A stretch of DNA of 64,000 nt from JAUYQR01 sp031415015 (lineage in GTDB: Bacteria > Pseudomonadota > Alphaproteobacteria > Rhodobacterales > Rhodobacteraceae), in contig JANOQT010000044.1 in the NCBI GenBank assembly GCA_031415015.1, positions 62,001-126,000 on the forward strand, written 5' to 3'. Made by a program: the position numbers and the translations under genes. Positions 53,828-61,195 of this stretch are shown one piece after another. How positions within the stretch are numbered: position 1 is the stretch's first letter; each line of letters opens with the position of its first letter. The notes under the pieces are model-generated. The model was given only the letters and a program-made list of their open reading frames with translations, did no database searches and was not told the origin of the DNA.

Positions 53828-54873
53828 CGCTTGAGACCGGCCCCCTGCGCGCCGAAACCTGGAAGGTGCCGGTCATGCTGCTGTCGGCGGCAAGTCTGCA
53901 CGCACCGCCGCTGCCCGACAATCTGGTCCTGTCGCATCTGACGTTTGGCGCAGTGACCCTTCTGCCCGATGATGGCATGCAACCGCCGCCCATGGCCGAA
54001 GAGCTGATTTTCACCCTTGGCACAGAGCGCATCACATTGCGCTGCCATCGGTCAATTCTGGCACCGATGCTGCGCCGGTCCGGCCATGCCGTCGACCGTC
54101 CCGCCCTTCAGGCCGACGGGCCGCTTGCAGCCCTTGTCCTTGAGCACCTCCTCAGCCCGGTGATTGAAGGTTTGGAGGCATCGGAAAGCCTGCCGATCCA
54201 GTTCCTGACCATCCGCCGGGCCGAACCCGATGCCGAGGCGCAGGGTCACATTACCCGGCTGCGGCTTGCTTCCAACCTCTGGCCCTCGGCGGTCAATGTC
54301 GAACTGCAGGCCCGTACGTCGGCCGGCGAGGCACTGGTGGACCGGATCTTCGGCCGACTCTGCGGCCCGACCGCCGAACCGCCGCTGCACCTGCCCGCCC
54401 CGATCACGCTCCTGAGCCCCGATTTTCGGATGCGCCTGGCCGATCTGCAGGCTCTTGCGCCCGGTGACGCCCTTCTTCTAGATAGCCGCTGGGTGCCTGA
54501 GGTTGAAGCACGCATCGGCATTCTGGGCCGATTTACCGCTCCGGCCGCCTGGAGGGGCAGCAGACTGCAACTGACCGGCGCCCCCCGACGCCCCCAAGCA
54601 AAGGACAACCAGCCGATGACCCTTCCCGACACGGAAGCTGACTTCAGCGTTGATGAACTTCCCGTCACGCTGACGCTCGAACTTGACCGGATCGAGCTGC
54701 CGTTCTCGACCATCTCGGGGCTCAAGCCGGGAAGCGTCCTGCCCTTCGGCACGCCAATGCCCGAAACGGTCCGCGTTCTGGTCAACGGCCGCCCTTTCGC
54801 CACCGCAGGCCTGGTCCAGATCGACGGCCAGCTTGGCATCCGTATCACCGCGCTGACCGGAAAGCCGGTCTAG
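53824..54873 (+). CDS. sctQ: T3SS cytoplasmic ring protein SctQ
   Basis: A 349-residue protein of the YscQ/HrcQ type forming the sorting-platform pods. The N-terminal two thirds are divergent; the C-terminal 85 residues are a SpoA domain (VDELPVTLTLELDRIELP, LKPGSVLPFG, VRVLVNGRPFATAGLVQIDG). A second SpoA-like half probably lies near 195-250 (LRLASNLWPSAVNVELQAR belongs to the linker). An internal ATG at 54616 with AAAGGA ten bases upstream would produce the free C-terminal fragment described for several SctQ proteins. Confidence 0.87.
   Translation: MTLETGPLRAETWKVPVMLLSAASLHAPPLPDNLVLSHLTFGAVTLLPDDGMQPPPMAEELIFTLGTERITLRCHRSILAPMLRRSGHAVDRPALQADGPLAALVLEHLLSPVIEGLEASESLPIQFLTIRRAEPDAEAQGHITRLRLASNLWPSAVNVELQARTSAGEALVDRIFGRLCGPTAEPPLHLPAPITLLSPDFRMRLADLQALAPGDALLLDSRWVPEVEARIGILGRFTAPAAWRGSRLQLTGAPRRPQAKDNQPMTLPDTEADFSVDELPVTLTLELDRIELPFSTISGLKPGSVLPFGTPMPETVRVLVNGRPFATAGLVQIDGQLGIRITALTGKPV
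54616..54873 (+). CDS. Probable internal translation product SctQ-C (SpoA fragment)
   Basis: In frame with sctQ, ATG 54616 is preceded by AAAGGA (54600-54605) at a ten-base distance and would give an 85-residue protein beginning MTLPDTEADFSVDELPV, exactly the SpoA domain. YscQ, Spa33 and SsaQ are known to make such a short form that binds the full-length protein. Here it is inferred from the ribosome site and the domain boundary. Confidence 0.5.
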   Translation: MTLPDTEADFSVDELPVTLTLELDRIELPFSTISGLKPGSVLPFGTPMPETVRVLVNGRPFATAGLVQIDGQLGIRITALTGKPV

Positions 54874-54876
54874 GCA

Positions 54877-55515
54877 ATGGAAGCGTCGACGCCTCTGATT
54901 ATCGGACTTGTCGGCGGCTTCTTCATGCTGGCGGTGATTACGATGACTGCCTTCGTCAAGCTTTCGGTTGTGTTCATGATAGTGCGCAACGCGATCGGGC
55001 TACAGCAGACTCCGTCGAACATGATCGTGATGACGCTTTCGTTGATCCTGGCGGCCTTCATTGCCATGCCAGTGCTGAGTGAAAGCTTTTCGGCAATTGC
55101 TTCGGGAAATATCGAGTTAGGTTCGCTCCAGCAGCTGATTGAGGTCGGCCGTCGAGGCATCGCCCCCTTTCAGGACTTCATGACCCGCAACACCGATCCA
55201 GTGCAGCTTGAATTCTTCGTGGGTGTGACGAACGAGGTCTGGCGGGGGTCTGGTTTGATCGGTACCGCAGACATGTTCATTGTTCAGGTCCCCGCGTTCA
55301 TGCTCAGCGAACTGACCCGCGCGTTTGAGCTGGGCTTTCTGCTGTACCTGCCATTCGTCGCCGTCGATCTCGCCGTGACCGGCATCCTGATGGCACTCGG
55401 CATGCAGCAAGTGCAGCCCTCGATTCTGGCGGTGCCCTTCAAACTTCTGCTTTTCGTCTTCCTCAACGGCTGGCTGAAGCTGGTCGAAGGGCTTGTCACC
55501 AGTTACGCGGCATAA
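54877..55515 (+). CDS. sctR: T3SS export apparatus protein SctR
   Basis: A 212-residue protein of the SctR/FliP family, five copies of which form the export gate with SctS and SctT. Hydrophobic segments at about 5-28, 45-68, 145-170 and 180-205. Conserved pieces include TAFVKLSVVFMIVRNAIGLQQTPSN (here quoted as KLSVVFMIVRNAIG), VPAFMLSELTRAFELGF and GMQQVQPS. It starts three bases after sctQ. The C-terminal stop is followed by an A7-G10 tract before sctS. Confidence 0.94.
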   Translation: MEASTPLIIGLVGGFFMLAVITMTAFVKLSVVFMIVRNAIGLQQTPSNMIVMTLSLILAAFIAMPVLSESFSAIASGNIELGSLQQLIEVGRRGIAPFQDFMTRNTDPVQLEFFVGVTNEVWRGSGLIGTADMFIVQVPAFMLSELTRAFELGFLLYLPFVAVDLAVTGILMALGMQQVQPSILAVPFKLLLFVFLNGWLKLVEGLVTSYAA

Positions 55516-55518
55516 GCG

Positions 55519-55535
55519 AAAAAAAGGGGGGGGGG
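55519..55535 (+). repeat. A7-G10 homopolymer tract abutting the sctS start codon
   Basis: Seven A (55519-55525) followed by ten G (55526-55535) lie directly before the sctS ATG at 55536, in place of a normal Shine-Dalgarno with spacer. Tracts this long are prone to slipped-strand length change, which would alter ribosome-site spacing. This is seen directly; phase variation is inference. Confidence 0.85.
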
Positions 55536-55805
55536 ATGGACCAGTCAGCCTACGTCGGACAACTCTTCGCTTTCATGCTGGACGCCTCGCTGTTGGCTGG
55601 TGTGCCGCTGGCCGCCGCCACTGCGATCGGGTTGGTAATCTCGATCGTTCAGGCAGTGACGCAAATCCAGGACCAAAGTTTGGCGCAGACGGCCAAGATC
55701 GCCTCCATCGGTTTTGTGCTTTTGGTTTTCGGCGGCTGGCTGGTTACTCCGCTGGTGAACAGCTCGGTGACGCTATTTGACACCTTCGGCAGCATCGGAC
55801 AGTAA
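55536..55805 (+). CDS. sctS: T3SS export apparatus protein SctS
   Basis: An 89-residue, two-helix membrane protein of the SctS/FliQ family. Hydrophobic hairpin segments at about 12-40 and 50-72, with AIGLVISIVQAVTQIQDQSL as the conserved centre. Length is normal. It begins right after a G10 tract and ends three bases before sctT. Confidence 0.92.
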   Translation: MDQSAYVGQLFAFMLDASLLAGVPLAAATAIGLVISIVQAVTQIQDQSLAQTAKIASIGFVLLVFGGWLVTPLVNSSVTLFDTFGSIGQ

Positions 55806-55808
55806 TCG

Positions 55809-56621
55809 GTGCCCGAAGAATTTCTCTTACGGCTTTTCGGTGAACCCCTGGGTTCTATGAGCTTGTTTGCTTTCATCGCCACTCTGCGGCCTTTGGGACT
55901 GCTCTTTGGCTTTGTCGCTTTCGACTGGGGGGTCGGGCGAGGCCTGCTAATTCGCGGCGCGGTTGGTTTAGCTCTCGGTTTGCCGATGGCGGTTGCCGGA
56001 GCCGATCAGATTTTCAGCTTGGTCGAGCGGAGTTCGCCGGTCGAGATGGCGCTTGTCCTGCCTAAAGAGTTCGTCATCGGCTTTGCGCTCGGTTTTCTTG
56101 CGTCCCTACCGTTTTTCGCCCTGAAAGCGGCGGGGGCGATTACAGACGCCTTTCGCGGTGAGAGCGACTCCGGCCACACTGATCCAAACGGCGGTACTAT
56201 TCCGACGTGGGGCTTGGTCTTTCTGGTTCTGGGATTTCTTGCTTTCTTCGGGTCCGGCGGGCTTTGGCAACTCATCGCGATGCTTTACCAAAGCTATGAA
56301 GTTTGGCCCATGACCGCGATGTTGCCCGCACTGACCGGCGCCAGTGCGTCACTGATCGCTGATCTTGTTACAGCGGTCCTCACTCAGGCCGTTCTGATCG
56401 CGGCCCCCCTTATGATCCTGTTGATCTCGGTTGATTTCATCCTGATCATGGCCGCCCGCGTCGCGCAGCGTTTTCAGCTATATGGCAACGAATTCGTGGT
56501 GAAGAACCTCGCCGCCGTTATTGCCTTGCCGCTGATGGTTATGTACGTCGCGCGCGTCGTTGACGACCACCTCCTTGACAGCCTGGCCGCGCTTCCCATT
56601 TTGGGCCGGTTGCTGCCATGA
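55809..56621 (+). CDS. sctT: T3SS export apparatus protein SctT
   Basis: A 270-residue protein of the SctT/FliR family with about six to eight membrane segments, the single-copy part of the export gate. The start is GTG. Features include KEFVIGFALGFLASLPFFALKAAG trimmed to KEFVIGFALGF, GSGGLWQLIAMLYQSYEVWP and QLYGNEFVVKNLAA. The DNA from here to sctU uses visibly more A/T-ending codons than sctJ-sctQ. The stop overlaps the sctU ATG. Confidence 0.92.
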   Translation: MPEEFLLRLFGEPLGSMSLFAFIATLRPLGLLFGFVAFDWGVGRGLLIRGAVGLALGLPMAVAGADQIFSLVERSSPVEMALVLPKEFVIGFALGFLASLPFFALKAAGAITDAFRGESDSGHTDPNGGTIPTWGLVFLVLGFLAFFGSGGLWQLIAMLYQSYEVWPMTAMLPALTGASASLIADLVTAVLTQAVLIAAPLMILLISVDFILIMAARVAQRFQLYGNEFVVKNLAAVIALPLMVMYVARVVDDHLLDSLAALPILGRLLP

Positions 56622-57670
56622 GCGGTGACAGCACCGAAGCGAAGACGAAACCTGCCTCGCAACAAAAGCTGCGCAAGCAGCGCGAGCAAGGACAGGTACC
56701 ACAGACCAGGAAGATGGTCAGCCTTGCCACCACCGCCGTGGGATTGGGTGCGACCTTGGCACTTTTGCCCGGCATAGTTGCCAGCTTGTCTGGGTTTTTC
56801 GACAGCGCTTTCCGGCAGATGGCAACCCCGCTGTCGCAAGCCCGCGCGCCGATTTTGAACGACCTTGCCGGAACTCTGTTTTTTGCGGTTGCACCCGTCA
56901 TTGTTGCAGTGACCGCGACGGCTATCGCGCTGACGGTCCTTTTCCATAAAGGCATCCCCTTTTCCGTGAAGCCGCTGACGCCAGACTTCGGCAGGCTCAA
57001 CCCGGCAAAAGGCTTGACGCAGATGTTTGGCAAACGCACTTGGATCGAGACCGGCATCGGTCTGGTACAGATCATACTCTGGGCCAGCATGGGTGGGTTC
57101 ATTGTCTGGGGGATGCTCCAGCCGATGTTGGGGTTCCACGCATGTGGCTTGCCCTGCGCCGCAGCGGTCGTTGAAACCCTTGGTCGCCGTCTTACATTCG
57201 CTGCCATCGGCTTTTGTGCCGTGATGATCGGGCTCGACATACTGGTCCAGCGCCACCTGTATTCTCAGGAGCAGCGCATGACCAAGACGGAGGTAAAGCG
57301 CGAAAATAAAGACAATTACGGTTCTCAAGCGGTGCGCTCTGCGCGCAACCGAGTGCAACGGGAAACATTGGCGGCGGCCGGTTCGCAGAAATTTGCTGGG
57401 GCTGAAATGGCAAATATGTGCTTCTTTACCGACGACAATGCGGTAGCGATCCGCTTCCATCCAGTTGATGCTCCGTTGCCCCGCGCGACCTTTGTAGCCC
57501 GGGGGCGCGAAGCCGCCCTAGCGCTCCGAAAGGAACTAAAGGACGCCGGGCGCAGAGAGCTGGAGGATGCGAGAATCACAAATGGGTGCCTGCGGCTTCG
57601 CGACGGCGTACCTGTCCCTCAAGAGTGTTATGACGCCCTCTCGGACGGGATGGAGCGGCTTTTCAGCTGA
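56618..57670 (+). CDS. sctU: T3SS switch protein SctU lacking the NPTH cleavage motif
   Basis: A 350-residue protein of the SctU/FlhB family: basic N-terminus (KLRKQREQGQVPQTR), four membrane segments (about 30-55, 78-105, 140-165, 180-205) and a cytoplasmic domain with MTKTEVKRENKD. Family members cleave themselves within NPTH to switch substrates. Here the aligned stretch is CFFTDDNAVAIRF: FTDD (residues 270-273) replaces NPTH, while the following AVA-I/L-R is kept. The rest of the cytoplasmic domain (VARGREAALALRKELKD) is present, so this is not truncation. The protein is therefore probably not autocleaved. Confidence 0.9.
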   Translation: MSGDSTEAKTKPASQQKLRKQREQGQVPQTRKMVSLATTAVGLGATLALLPGIVASLSGFFDSAFRQMATPLSQARAPILNDLAGTLFFAVAPVIVAVTATAIALTVLFHKGIPFSVKPLTPDFGRLNPAKGLTQMFGKRTWIETGIGLVQIILWASMGGFIVWGMLQPMLGFHACGLPCAAAVVETLGRRLTFAAIGFCAVMIGLDILVQRHLYSQEQRMTKTEVKRENKDNYGSQAVRSARNRVQRETLAAAGSQKFAGAEMANMCFFTDDNAVAIRFHPVDAPLPRATFVARGREAALALRKELKDAGRRELEDARITNGCLRLRDGVPVPQECYDALSDGMERLFS

Positions 57671-57676
57671 TCCACC

Positions 57677-58309
57677 TCATACCGACTGGATCAGTCGCGA
57701 CAAATCCTCGATGCTCCGGCAATCGGTCTTGCGATAGATGCTGTGGCGATGCGTTTCCACCGTCCGCACCGAGATGTTCAGGTTTGTAGCCACTTGCTTT
57801 GTCGAAAGCCCGGTAACGCTGGCCTCCAGAATTTCGATCTCGCGAGAGGACAGGCCGAAAAGGTTGCCACTGCGGGTCAGGTTCCGGCGGGACTTTACGA
57901 ATTTCTCCAGGACATCTACCGGCACATACGTATAGCCACTTATGGCCGCATTCACCGCGTTCACGTAGTCTGAACCCTTGGCAGCCTTAGACATAAAGGC
58001 TACAGCTCCACGCGACAGGGCAAGAAACGCATTGGAAACAGACAGATCACTCGAAACCACAATCAACTTCAGATCAGGAAAGCCTTCCCGCAGGCGCGTC
58101 AGCGTGTCCATGCCGTTGGGCTGGCCGATCGCAAGATCCATCAGAAGAATGTCGGGCTTCAGTTGCCGGCAAGCACGGATGGCACCATAGCCATCGGAGA
58201 CTTGGGCAACAATTTCCACGGAGCACGATTCCGAAATGCGCTGGCTGACGGCTTCGCGCACGATCTCGTGGCTGTCTGCGACCACTACTTTGTAGACTTT
58301 GGTTTCCAT
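57677..58309 (-). CDS. Orphan NarL/LuxR-type response regulator
   Basis: A 210-residue two-domain regulator (an ATG at 58369 would add 20 residues; 58309 is preferred because it starts at the receiver domain). The receiver has VVVADSHEIVREAV, phospho-acceptor Asp in ILLMDLAIGQPNG (about residue 57), Ser in VVSSD and Lys in FMSKAA; the first acidic pair is reduced to one Asp followed by Ser. The C-terminal LuxR helix-turn-helix is LSSREIEILEASVTGLSTKQ and following. No histidine kinase is nearby. It sits inside the T3SS cluster, ending six bases from sctU, so control of the T3SS is likely. Confidence 0.88.
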   Translation of the reverse strand: METKVYKVVVADSHEIVREAVSQRISESCSVEIVAQVSDGYGAIRACRQLKPDILLMDLAIGQPNGMDTLTRLREGFPDLKLIVVSSDLSVSNAFLALSRGAVAFMSKAAKGSDYVNAVNAAISGYTYVPVDVLEKFVKSRRNLTRSGNLFGLSSREIEILEASVTGLSTKQVATNLNISVRTVETHRHSIYRKTDCRSIEDLSRLIQSV

Positions 58310-58455
58310 TGAAGTGCTCTCGTCCTGATTTGCTGTTTCATGATTGCGCCTGGGCCGCGTCATCCCCATCCGGCCCCTTGGCGTTGGTGTTTACCCTACT
58401 TCCCCCCCTTCTCGGCTGATTCGAAAGTGTCTGACTGTGGCTAAACCATGTCATA

Positions 58456-58467
58456 AGTGGTACCACT
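58456..58467. promoter_or_regulatory. Perfect 12-base palindrome upstream of the response regulator
   Basis: AGTGGTACCACT lies about 150 bases upstream of the regulator start at 58309, between it and the sctV terminator. A half-site AGTGGT also occurs at 62371-62376 in the sctC1 divergent region. Binding by the response regulator is a guess from position. Confidence 0.4.
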
Positions 58468-58493
58468 CTGCCTTGATCTCACGAAGATAAATG

Positions 58494-58519
58494 TAAAACA
58501 CGCCCGCGATGCGGGCGTG
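58494..58519 (-). terminator. Terminator of sctV
   Basis: CACGCCCGC (58499-58507) pairs perfectly with GCGGGCGTG (58511-58519) around GAT; in the minus direction TGTTTTAC follows. It ends 34 bases past the sctV stop. Confidence 0.8.
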
Positions 58520-58552
58520 AGTATGCATTGTTAAGCTTTTCTTAAGGAAGTT

Positions 58553-60658
58553 TTAGGCAGCCCGTGAAAGGCGGGGCGTGGTGGACGGAAGGGGCATCCG
58601 CAGAACCTCTACGGGGAAGGTCCGCACTTCAGACGGTATCTCGTGCGGCGCGAACACCGGCAGCTGAATGTTGTTCGCGGCCAGAAAGTTCCTCAGTCTC
58701 CGCCGCAGGTCCGCACCGATGACGACGACCACATGGTGGCCGGGTTCGCGCTTTGCATAGGCGATGCGGCGGAACTCGGACAGGGCGGGCTCGATCATCT
58801 CGGTCGGCATCGGCAGGCCTTCGAACCCTGCGGTCGCCGGTGATTTGCGGGCCTCTCCGGCAAGCTTGCGCAGCGTCGTCTCAAACTCCGGATCCATCAG
58901 CACCACACCCAGCATTCCTTCCGGCCCGATCAGCGAATGGGCCATCTGCCGCTTCAAAGACCCGCGCAGGCAATCGGATAAGATCGGCGCTGCGCTGATC
59001 TCGGGCATCTGAGTCCAGTATTGTAGCGCCTCGATCACCAGCCGCGCCGGGCGCAGCGGCACCCCGTCTTCGATCAGGGTCTGGAACACCTGAAACAGAA
59101 CCGGCCGCTTTGACATCTGATCCACCTGGGCCATGCCGGCTTCGTCTTCTGCCACGAAATCCGCCATCAGCAGGTCAAACTCCCGCCGCGAAAACAGCGT
59201 GCCGATGTTGCGCTCGAACAGACGGAAGACCTGTTCCAGCAACACGTCCTGTAACTCAAGCGGCTGATGCCCGGCGGCCTCCAGCAGCATCGCCCCGATG
59301 TCCGTTACCGCAACGCCCTCGACGGTAGGCCAGTGCAGAACCTGCGGCGCCGCCACGCCCGCTGCCATCGCGGCGTCGGCACTCACGCCAAACAATACCC
59401 CGTCTGGCGGCAGAGTGTCAGCGAACAGGGGCACCTCGTCCAGTTCGACCGACACCGTCCGTGCGGCGAGTCGCGGCTGAACCAGAACCTCAGGCGTTGC
59501 AAACTGCACCCCGGTGCGGTGGCACAGGTGTGCAAACTGACCCTCCAGCTTGTGCTGCATCTCCGCCAGGTCAAGACGGCCGGCAAGCTCCTCTCCAAGG
59601 CAGATACGGAACCGTATGTTTTTCGGAGTGACGGACGCAGCGACGGCAGTGGCAGATTCCTGCGTCGTGACCTCTTGCGCTGCAAGCTCAAGCCGGTCCT
59701 TTTCCTCTTGCGCCATCGCCCGCTTGCGCCGCGTCAAAACAAGAGCGAGCGTTGCCAGCGCTGCCCCGCCGATGCTGAAGATCACGATCGGAAAGCCGGG
59801 AATGAACCCCAGCCCGAACACCAGCACAGACGCCACCGCCGGCACCCGCGGATCTGCCATCAGCTCGCGTCCGATGTCAGATCCAAGGTCCAGGTTGTCC
59901 GGGCCGGTGGCCCGGGTGACAATCACGCCCGCGCACAGCGCCATCAACAGCGCCGGGATCTGTGCAACCAGACCGTCGCCCACCGTCAAAAGTGAAAACA
60001 GCGCCGCTGATTCGGCAAAAGTCATGCCATGGATGGCGACGCCCACCACCATGCCGCCGATAAGGTTGATCGCCACAATGATCAGACCTGCAATCGCATC
60101 GCCCTTGATGAATTTCATCGCGCCGTCCATCGACCCGAAGAACTGGCTTTCCTTGTTCAGCAACTGGCGCATCTTTTCGCCCGTCGCCGCATCAAGCGTG
60201 CCAGCGCGGATATCGGCATCAATGCTCATCTGCTTGCCCGGCATCGCGTCCAGTGCAAAGCGCGCCGCAACCTCGGCCACCCGCTCCGCGCCCTTGGTCA
60301 CGACCAGGAACTGCACCACGGTGATGACCAGAAAGATAACCAAACCAACCGCAACGTACCCGCCGACCACGAACTCGCCGAACGTCTCAATGATTTCGCC
60401 GCCTTCAGCCTCGGTCAGAATCAACCGCGTCGTGCCGATGGACAGGGCCAGCCGGAACGCCGTTCCGATAAGGATGACGGAGGGAAAGGTTGAAAAATCA
60501 GAAGGGTTCTTCAGATAGATGCCGACCAGCAGCAGCATGATGGACAAGGACATGTTCACCGCCAGCAGCACGTCGATCAGCGCCGGACTGAGGGGCAGCA
60601 CCATCAAGGCCAGGATACAGACAAGCAAGCCGATCAGGACCAGGTCTTTTCGAAGCAT
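58553..60658 (-). CDS. sctV: T3SS export gate protein SctV
   Basis: A 701-residue protein of the SctV/FlhA family, whose nonamer forms the cytoplasmic substrate-receiving ring. Eight membrane segments occupy about residues 1-320, with NMSLSIMLLLVGIYLKNPSDF trimmed to KNPSDFSTFPSVILI, FALDAMPGKQMSIDADIRAG (the FHIPEP-type region) and VGDGLVAQIPALLMALCAG. A cytoplasmic domain of about 350 residues follows, ending in a Pro/Ser-rich tail. It is on the strand opposite to sctJ-U, behind small genes and a strong terminator, so it is transcribed separately. Confidence 0.95.
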   Translation of the reverse strand: MLRKDLVLIGLLVCILALMVLPLSPALIDVLLAVNMSLSIMLLLVGIYLKNPSDFSTFPSVILIGTAFRLALSIGTTRLILTEAEGGEIIETFGEFVVGGYVAVGLVIFLVITVVQFLVVTKGAERVAEVAARFALDAMPGKQMSIDADIRAGTLDAATGEKMRQLLNKESQFFGSMDGAMKFIKGDAIAGLIIVAINLIGGMVVGVAIHGMTFAESAALFSLLTVGDGLVAQIPALLMALCAGVIVTRATGPDNLDLGSDIGRELMADPRVPAVASVLVFGLGFIPGFPIVIFSIGGAALATLALVLTRRKRAMAQEEKDRLELAAQEVTTQESATAVAASVTPKNIRFRICLGEELAGRLDLAEMQHKLEGQFAHLCHRTGVQFATPEVLVQPRLAARTVSVELDEVPLFADTLPPDGVLFGVSADAAMAAGVAAPQVLHWPTVEGVAVTDIGAMLLEAAGHQPLELQDVLLEQVFRLFERNIGTLFSRREFDLLMADFVAEDEAGMAQVDQMSKRPVLFQVFQTLIEDGVPLRPARLVIEALQYWTQMPEISAAPILSDCLRGSLKRQMAHSLIGPEGMLGVVLMDPEFETTLRKLAGEARKSPATAGFEGLPMPTEMIEPALSEFRRIAYAKREPGHHVVVVIGADLRRRLRNFLAANNIQLPVFAPHEIPSEVRTFPVEVLRMPLPSTTPRLSRAA

Positions 60659-60690
60659 GGCGAGAACTCCCTTTGGGAAACATCAGGTCA

Positions 60691-60721
60691 GAAAAAAAGG
60701 GGCGGCACAACGGCCGCCCCT
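60691..60721 (-). terminator. Strong intrinsic terminator between the 42-residue gene and sctV
   Basis: AGGGGCGGC (60698-60706) pairs perfectly with GCCGCCCCT (60713-60721) around six bases, followed on the minus strand by seven T. It lies 30 bases past the small gene's stop and 33 bases before the sctV ATG, so most transcripts of the small gene should end before sctV. Confidence 0.85.
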
Positions 60722-60750
60722 CCGCACACAACTTGACCTAACAGTACAGA

Positions 60751-60879
60751 TTACATGTTTTTACCGGTCGAAAGTGCGATTTGATTCAGGTTGATTGCTT
60801 TTTTGAAGGCGAAGGCCTCCTTGCGCATAGCGTCGATATCTTTCTGGACATCAGTAGTCGTCGTTGAAGGTGTAGACAT
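60751..60879 (-). CDS. Very small protein (42 residues) of the T3SS locus, function unknown
   Basis: ATG at 60879 with GGGAG eight bases upstream opens a frame of 42 codons, beginning MSTPSTTTTDVQKDIDAMRK and ending ALSTGKNM. A Thr/Ser-rich start is followed by an amphipathic helix (about 10-36). An in-frame stop lies upstream, so it is not part of a longer gene. A strong ribosome site and its own terminator imply high expression, the pattern expected of a structural subunit or small chaperone. It is shorter than known needle subunits (about 70-85 residues). No family is recognised. Confidence 0.6.
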   Translation of the reverse strand: MSTPSTTTTDVQKDIDAMRKEAFAFKKAINLNQIALSTGKNM

Positions 60880-61096
60880 TTTTGCACTCCCACATTTACG
60901 ATTTTATCCTTACGCCACCGCGACGCAAGGCCAGCCGACTCAAAAACTCACACGAGCGAGGATCTCGTTTGTAGTACGCTCCTGAGTAACTTGGAATATT
61001 GACGCCAAACAAGCCAACCGCAGATCATCCATCTAGCAGCTAATCTTCAGTAACTTGGTTTGACTTTCCTCATTCCGTATTCAAACCTTGCCTTGA
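60880..61096. other. 217-base region before the 42-residue gene
   Basis: AT-richer than its surroundings and probably the promoter/leader of the 42-residue gene on the minus strand. A 30-codon frame beginning MDDLRLACLASIFQV is present but has no ribosome site. No clear promoter was found. Confidence 0.3.
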
Positions 61097-61195
61097 TTAT
61101 CCTGCCGAGTATCTAAGGTAATCTACTTGGTTTGCTACGTAGCCCTCGAAAAGTTCGACAAGACATTCGTCGATAGCTTCAATTGGCCGGCTCAT
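61097..61195 (-). CDS. Tiny frame (32 residues) overlapping the 52-residue gene
   Basis: ATG at 61195 opens a 32-codon frame, MSRPIEAIDECLVELFEGYV and onward, ending DYLRYSAG. It overlaps the stop of the 52-residue gene by 17 bases and lies in the +1 frame relative to it. The sequence looks protein-like (acidic amphipathic helix). Either it is a translationally coupled gene or the two pieces are one frame-shifted gene of about 80 codons. Confidence 0.35.
   Translation of the reverse strand: MSRPIEAIDECLVELFEGYVANQVDYLRYSAG

Noticed and set aside
55493..55780. Alternative frame covering sctS
   Set aside because: It reads across the G10 tract into a Gly/Arg-rich shadow; the sctS frame has the two expected membrane helices.
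60791..60985. 64-codon plus-strand frame near the 42-residue gene
   Set aside because: It has no ribosome site and overlaps a better supported gene on the other strand.
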